Made by a program: the position numbers and the translations under genes. Under the pieces are notes generated by a model. It saw only the letters and a program-made list of their open reading frames with translations. It was not told where the DNA came from and made no database searches. From Pyrodictiaceae archaeon (GTDB taxonomy: Archaea > Thermoproteota > Thermoprotei_A > Sulfolobales > WANQ01), in assembly GCA_015521735.1 (NCBI GenBank), contig WANQ01000010.1, positions 37,927-101,926 on the forward strand: a stretch of DNA of 64,000 nt. The letters run 5' to 3'. Below are positions 58,744 through 64,000 of the stretch, piece after piece (positions within the stretch are counted from its first letter, which is position 1; every line of letters starts with the position of its first letter).

Positions 58744-59976
58744 GTGGTGACTCAAATATTGTCGCGTCCTCCAACACTTAATGTACCCCAATACTTATAC
58801 GATATTACTGGAGAAGGAGCATTTGCTTATCTTGCTCGAGCCAAAGAGTTAGCCCGTAAGGGTATGAAAATAGTAAGTTTTGGTATAGGTCAACCAGATT
58901 TCCCTACACCTACACATATAAGAGATGAAGCTAAGAAAGCCTTGGATGAGGGTTTTACAGGTTATACTGAAACAGCTGGCATACTCGAATTGAGGGAGGC
59001 TATTGCAGAGTACTTAAACAATAGGTATGGTGCTGATGTTAAACCTGAAGAAATAGTAGTAACTACTGGTGCTAAAACAGCAATACTTTTAGCAATAGCT
59101 CTCTACGTGCAGGAGGGTGACGAAGTAATAGTTCCTGAACCAAGTTATCCAGCATATGCTCAAGTAGTAAAACTCTTCAAGGGCAAGCCAGTATATGTCC
59201 CGCTTAAATGGGGTGGAGGAGATAAAGGGTTTAGTTTAGACATTGAAGCAATAGAGAATAGCATTACAAGTAAAACTAAAGCAATAATATTTAATAATCC
59301 ACATAACCCTACTGGAGCAGTTTTTACACCAAATCAAGTAGACGAACTAGTAGAGCTCGTCCGTAGAAAGAAGGTAATAATAATAGCTGATGAAATATAT
59401 GATAACTTTGTATATGATGGATCATTCAGAAGCGTACTAACTCATAGTGATTGGCGTGACTACATAGTATATGTTAACGGGTTCTCGAAAACATTTGCCA
59501 TGACAGGATGGAGGCTAGGATACATAGTTGTGAGAAAAGAAGTCATAGACCGTGTCCTAGATTTAGCAGTAAATGTGTATAGCTGTGCTGTAAGCTTTGC
59601 ACAAAAAGCAGGTATTAAGGCTTTAAAAGGAGATTGGAAACCTGTCTACGAAATGATTGAAATATTTAAGAAACGTAGAGACTTACTATACGATCTACTG
59701 AGCAAGGTACCGGGATTCGATGTATGGAAGAGTCCTGGAACATTCTACATGTTCCCTAACATAGAGAAAGTATTAGAGCTAACAGGCTTGAAGAACTCTA
59801 AAGAATTGGCTGACACTCTACTAGAAAAATATGGAGTAGTAGTTCTACCTGGTACGGCTTTCCCAGATAAAGCAGGCGAAGGCTTCATAAGATTCAGCTT
59901 TGCTACAAGTTTCGAAGATATAAGGGAGGGTGTAGAACGCATTAAGAAAGCTGTTGAGGAGTTATCGAAGAAGTAA
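58744..59976 (+). CDS. Class I aminotransferase (aspartate aminotransferase-like)
   Basis: NNPHNPTGAVFTP; NGFSKTFAMTGWRLGY; GTG start. Confidence 0.95.
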   Translation: MVTQILSRPPTLNVPQYLYDITGEGAFAYLARAKELARKGMKIVSFGIGQPDFPTPTHIRDEAKKALDEGFTGYTETAGILELREAIAEYLNNRYGADVKPEEIVVTTGAKTAILLAIALYVQEGDEVIVPEPSYPAYAQVVKLFKGKPVYVPLKWGGGDKGFSLDIEAIENSITSKTKAIIFNNPHNPTGAVFTPNQVDELVELVRRKKVIIIADEIYDNFVYDGSFRSVLTHSDWRDYIVYVNGFSKTFAMTGWRLGYIVVRKEVIDRVLDLAVNVYSCAVSFAQKAGIKALKGDWKPVYEMIEIFKKRRDLLYDLLSKVPGFDVWKSPGTFYMFPNIEKVLELTGLKNSKELADTLLEKYGVVVLPGTAFPDKAGEGFIRFSFATSFEDIREGVERIKKAVEELSKK

Positions 59977-60102
59977 TCCTTCAATTAAATACAATACAAC
60001 ATAATTTTTAAAGGTTATTTACTTCCATACCCTAACCCTATTTCTGGAGAGATAGTAAATGTGAAAGAGTAAAAGCATAGACCATGCAGTGAGGTGTAAG
60101 CA

Positions 60103-60672
60103 ACGAATAGAAGAACACTATACTATTGGAGAACTTCAACATACCTGACACATGGACTAGGCTTTCTATACGTAGCATTACCGAGTCAACCCTATGTTCC
60201 CTGGGTTCCTACACGTGATAAAGTAATAGATAGAATATTTAAGCTAGTCGAGTTAACCGATAAGGATGTTTTCTACGACCTAGGCTGCGGAGATGGAAGA
60301 GTAGCTATTGAGGCTGCCAAGAGATATGGAGCTAAATCTGTTTGTATAGAGATAAGACAAGATCTTGTAGCAAAAGCTATTGAAAAAGTAAGGAGAGAAG
60401 GATTAGAGGATAGAGTAAGGGTAATCCACGGTAATTTCTTTGAAATACCTTTAACTAATGCTACAGTAGTTTACATGTATTTACTAACAAGCGTTAATAG
60501 ATTGTTGAAGCCTAAGCTTAAGAAAGAACTTAGAATAGGCACCAGAATAGTCACCCTAGACTTCGAGATACCTGGATGGAGGCCAGTACATGTTGAAGAT
60601 AGTGGTGGATGGCAAGGAACAATATACTTATATGTTAAAGGCGTTTCAGACATATACGATGAAGAACAATGA
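60103..60672 (+). CDS. Class I SAM-dependent methyltransferase
   Basis: VFYDLGCGDGRVAIEAAKRYGAKSVCIEI; frame open from in-frame TAA 60097; first ATG/GTG/TTG is 60475, beyond motif I; SD GAGGTG 60091-60096, putative ACG start 60103. Confidence 0.85.
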   Translation, partial: TNRRTLYYWRTSTYLTHGLGFLYVALPSQPYVPWVPTRDKVIDRIFKLVELTDKDVFYDLGCGDGRVAIEAAKRYGAKSVCIEIRQDLVAKAIEKVRREGLEDRVRVIHGNFFEIPLTNATVVYMYLLTSVNRLLKPKLKKELRIGTRIVTLDFEIPGWRPVHVEDSGGWQGTIYLYVKGVSDIYDEEQ

Positions 60673-61682
60673 AACATTTAGGCATATTCAATGAGGAGTA
60701 TAAGAATTTTCTTCTAATAGGTATCGGTGGTGGAGGAGATATAGTAGGTACTATCCCATTATACTTGGCGTTAACGAGAAGTAATTTAACAGCAATTATA
60801 TCTGGTATTCCATGGGAACGATTTGTAGTAGATCCTAAGCCAGGTCCTATAAGTCTCGATGAACTAAGAGGCTCGGTAGTACGTAGAAGTAATTATAGCG
60901 TAATTGTAGGTCCTGTATACGCTGTTCGTGGCAATGGAGTAGTAGTTCCACAAGCAAGTATGGTCTCAAGGATACTTAAGACAGATGTAATATTGTTTGA
61001 CGCTTCTGGAGGCTTTCGTAGCCTCTATGAGGGGGTAAAGGAAGTAGTCCACGACTATAGCATTGATGTTGTAGTAGGTGTTGATGTAGGCGGAGATGTG
61101 CTTGCAGTAGGTGTTGAAGAAGAATTATGGAGTCCTCTACTCGACCACTTAGCATTAGCAGTACTATATGAATTAGAGAAGAACTTAGGAGTGGAAACAT
61201 ACATTGCTGTATGGGGGCTTGGATGTGATGGCGAATTATCCTTGAAGACTCTTAAGGAGTATATTGCTAGGTTAGCCTTAAACGGATACTTTGTTGGAGG
61301 ACTTGCATTAACTAGAGAAGATGTTGAAGTACTTGAAGAGGTACTTAACCATGTTGTAACTGAGGCAAGTAGATGTCCCGTAAAAGTATTTTATGGATAT
61401 AGGGGTGTAGAGCCCATAAGGCTTGGTACAAGAGTAATAGAGTATGATTTAACTGCTCTACTACTCTTATTATTTAGAACTCAAGGTGTATACATGAATT
61501 CCGTACTTGCAAGACACTTGGTGGGAACTAGTAGTATCTATGAAGCCAACGAGGTTTTACATAAATATGGTGTATACAGTGAATTGGACTTGGAAATAGA
61601 TATTGCAAGCGGAAAACTAAGCGAATACTTAGATCCCGTAGTCCTTAGGAAAATTAGACGTCACACCTCTATCTTAAAGTAA
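60669..61682 (+). CDS. DUF1152 family protein
   Basis: GIGGGGDIVGTIPLYLALTRSN; ATGA overlap with methyltransferase. Confidence 0.75.
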   Translation: MKHLGIFNEEYKNFLLIGIGGGGDIVGTIPLYLALTRSNLTAIISGIPWERFVVDPKPGPISLDELRGSVVRRSNYSVIVGPVYAVRGNGVVVPQASMVSRILKTDVILFDASGGFRSLYEGVKEVVHDYSIDVVVGVDVGGDVLAVGVEEELWSPLLDHLALAVLYELEKNLGVETYIAVWGLGCDGELSLKTLKEYIARLALNGYFVGGLALTREDVEVLEEVLNHVVTEASRCPVKVFYGYRGVEPIRLGTRVIEYDLTALLLLLFRTQGVYMNSVLARHLVGTSSIYEANEVLHKYGVYSELDLEIDIASGKLSEYLDPVVLRKIRRHTSILK

Positions 61683-61885
61683 AGTATGTCTTCACCATCT
61701 ACTCTTGCCTCAAATCTCCCCTTACCATAAGTAGACTCCCATTCACCCTTTACTACTACTGCTCCTTCCCTACTTACATCTAATTCTAATATCTTAACTG
61801 ATTCAACTTCTACATCATAGGCTGCCGCTATAGCTTTAGATACAATTGACTTTATCTTAACTATGTAATCAACATCAACCATCAC
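61661..61885 (-). CDS. Hypothetical small protein
   Basis: 74 aa, convergent overlap. Confidence 0.55.
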   Translation of the reverse strand: MMVDVDYIVKIKSIVSKAIAAAYDVEVESVKILELDVSREGAVVVKGEWESTYGKGRFEARVDGEDILYFKIEV

Positions 61886-61979
61886 ATTACACCAGAATAA
61901 CCCTAATTCTACAACCTACATACTACTACACGTAGAACTAAAATTTGACGCCTTCTAACCAAGAATTCTGGGTTAAAAC

Positions 61980-63818
61980 TTGTATCTTGACAAGATAGCT
62001 AGAGAGTTAGTAAGGTATAGATCAATTACACGAGTAGCAAAATGGATTAAGCAGCTTACCACCTACCATAGAATACAGGGTTCTAATGGATTAATTGAAG
62101 CATCTGAATTCATCGAAAAAGAGTTGAAGAATTGGTGTGATAGTGTTGATAAGATGTTGATAAGGAAAGAACATGATATAGGATTATTAAAAATGCCTCC
62201 AAAATGGAATGTCAAAGACGCTGAACTATGGTTAAAGAAGCCTAAGGAGAAGTTATTGTTAAAGTTAAGCGATCACCCAACAATGGTTGTAGCCCATAGT
62301 CCTCCTACTAATGACTGGATTGAAGGCGAAGTAGTAAACGTCGATAGAGGTGTTAGTGACGAAGACTACCCCCGCAGCCTTGAGGGGAAATTTGTATTAG
62401 CGTATGGTTCTGCAAGAATAGTATATCGTAAAGCTAGTGAACGTGGTGCCCTAGGAGTACTACTCTATAGTAAACGTAACATACCGTCTAGTGCTGTCCC
62501 ATACTTTGGATTATTCCTTAGTTACGATGAACTTAAGAACAAGAGGACTATAGCACTATCTATTTCACGGAAAATAGCTGATGAACTACTAAGTATGCTT
62601 AACAAGGGAGAAAAAGTCGTAGTAAGAGCTTATGTTCATGCTGAGTTAAGCGATAACCCGGTACTACCAGTAATAGTAGCATCTATTCAAGGTACACGTA
62701 GTGAAGGATTTGGTGTAGTAGCACACTATTGCCATCCCATGCCTGGAGCAAATGATAACGCTAGCGGTGTAGTGGGAGCACTAGAAACTGCTGCTATACT
62801 AAGCACTGCTATAAGAAACGGGTTCCCTAAGCCAGATAAAACCATGTACTTTATATTTGTGCCAGAATATTATGGTACACAAGGATTACTCTTTAATAAC
62901 AGAGAGCTAGCTAAACAACTATTGGGTATAATTAATCTAGACATGATAGGAGAGAAACAGGAAGATGCAGGGTCAATTCTATCCCACATACTATCCTCAA
63001 TAGCCTTACCAACATATGTTGATGCAGTCCTAGACTATGCTCTAAGGAAACTACTACCAGCTACTCATGCTTACTCTGAAGTCCATAGACCCTTAATGAT
63101 ACGGTATACTGTATCACCATATAATGATGGCAGCGACCATGATGTATTCATATCTGAGGGAATACCAGCCATAATGCTAAATCAATGGCCCGACAAATAC
63201 TATCATACAGATCTAGACGACGTAGACCACGTAGACCTAGAATTAATTACAAGAATATCTGCTTCAACTGCCACTACACTTTACTATCTATCAACCTTAA
63301 AGGAACCTTATCTAGAAGAACTAGTAGACCTTACATACGATTTCTATAACTATGTAATCTATGAATGGAAATTTACTAGGAAAATCAATAGCCGCCTAGC
63401 AAGTATTCTAGCGAAGCATTATTCGAGAGGAATAGAGCTCATATACAAACACTATGGCGTAGTGATAGCTCTTAAACTAGCTGAAAAATTAAGAAGGGAA
63501 TTCAAGGAGGAGTTACATACGCATACACATAGTGATACTAGAAAACCTAAGAAGGTGTTTAAGGGTATTCTAAGCTTAGAGTACATTAGAGACTTAGATA
63601 AAGAAGTTTATGATGAACTTGTTAAAATGATTGAAGATAACCCTAAGCTTAGAGTAATACTATTAAGAGAAGCATTATTCCTAGCTAATGGTGAGTACAC
63701 GTTAAATGACATATATCTTGCACTAATAGCAGAATATGGTGAAGGAGCCATCAACTTTAATGATCTAGTGAAATTCTTTGATCTATTAGAAAGAGTTAAA
63801 CTAATAAAATACCAGTAA
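61980..63818 (+). CDS. M28-family aminopeptidase with PA-like domain
   Basis: AHYCHPMPGANDNASGVVGALETA; INLDMIGEK; TTG start. Confidence 0.85.
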   Translation: MYLDKIARELVRYRSITRVAKWIKQLTTYHRIQGSNGLIEASEFIEKELKNWCDSVDKMLIRKEHDIGLLKMPPKWNVKDAELWLKKPKEKLLLKLSDHPTMVVAHSPPTNDWIEGEVVNVDRGVSDEDYPRSLEGKFVLAYGSARIVYRKASERGALGVLLYSKRNIPSSAVPYFGLFLSYDELKNKRTIALSISRKIADELLSMLNKGEKVVVRAYVHAELSDNPVLPVIVASIQGTRSEGFGVVAHYCHPMPGANDNASGVVGALETAAILSTAIRNGFPKPDKTMYFIFVPEYYGTQGLLFNNRELAKQLLGIINLDMIGEKQEDAGSILSHILSSIALPTYVDAVLDYALRKLLPATHAYSEVHRPLMIRYTVSPYNDGSDHDVFISEGIPAIMLNQWPDKYYHTDLDDVDHVDLELITRISASTATTLYYLSTLKEPYLEELVDLTYDFYNYVIYEWKFTRKINSRLASILAKHYSRGIELIYKHYGVVIALKLAEKLRREFKEELHTHTHSDTRKPKKVFKGILSLEYIRDLDKEVYDELVKMIEDNPKLRVILLREALFLANGEYTLNDIYLALIAEYGEGAINFNDLVKFFDLLERVKLIKYQ

Positions 63819-63824
63819 AATGAT

Positions 63825-64000
63825 TAAATCAATAATTTTTCTGAATAATTCTTTGCACACTCCTTGTACTCATTATAAATCCTCATCAACAATTCCCTTA
63901 CCTTATCAATCAACTCGTTTTTATCAACAATAAATCCCGTGTATTCAGCATTTATCTTATCGCAACAAGAGCTCTTGAACTCCAACCTTCTATCCTTATC
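63825..64000 (-). CDS. Partial CDS, possible glycosyltransferase C-terminus
   Basis: Minus strand DKDRRLEFKSSCCDKINAEYTGFIVDKNELIDKVRELLMRIYNEYKECAKNYSEKLLI*. Confidence 0.4.

Noticed and set aside
60471-60677. Minus-strand 68-aa ORF
   Set aside because: Antisense to the methyltransferase; no independent support.
1-64000. CRISPR array, transposon or provirus
   Set aside because: No regularly spaced repeats, transposase, integrase or capsid cassette seen; the encapsulin gene is a lone HK97-fold gene without phage neighbours.

Overview
AT-rich archaeal window from a hyperthermophilic Thermoproteota (crenarchaeal; the Desulfurococcales-like guess is inference). Densely coded, with no rRNA, CRISPR array, transposase or recognisable prophage. 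Main content: Mrp-type MnhF/MnhG/MbhD-like subunits at the left edge; a SWIM protein / NurA / HerA-SWIM cluster; SpeD-family decarboxylase; a NuoB/C/D/I-like membrane [NiFe]-hydrogenase module plus hypF, hypC, hypE and hypD; Hjc next to a PINA-like PIN-ATPase; Pit/PhoU-like phosphate genes; pyruvate kinase; a ferritin-like/encapsulin fusion; TldD/TldE; an Lhr-like helicase; a CdvB/ESCRT-III paralog; tRNA-Thr(TGT) and initiator tRNA-Met(CAT). Most interesting: (1) four genes whose conserved N-termini lie upstream of every in-frame ATG/GTG/TTG and follow a strong Shine-Dalgarno, implying near-cognate starts (ACG, ATA, CTG) or recoding; (2) the SWIM-NurA-HerA-SWIM cluster; (3) the single-chain ferritin-like/encapsulin cargo-shell protein; (4) six candidate C/D box sRNAs, several overlapping gene ends; (5) a divergent ribbon-helix-helix pair with matching operator-like repeats; (6) two GC-rich structured intergenic elements. 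All family calls come from reading protein motifs, without database searches.
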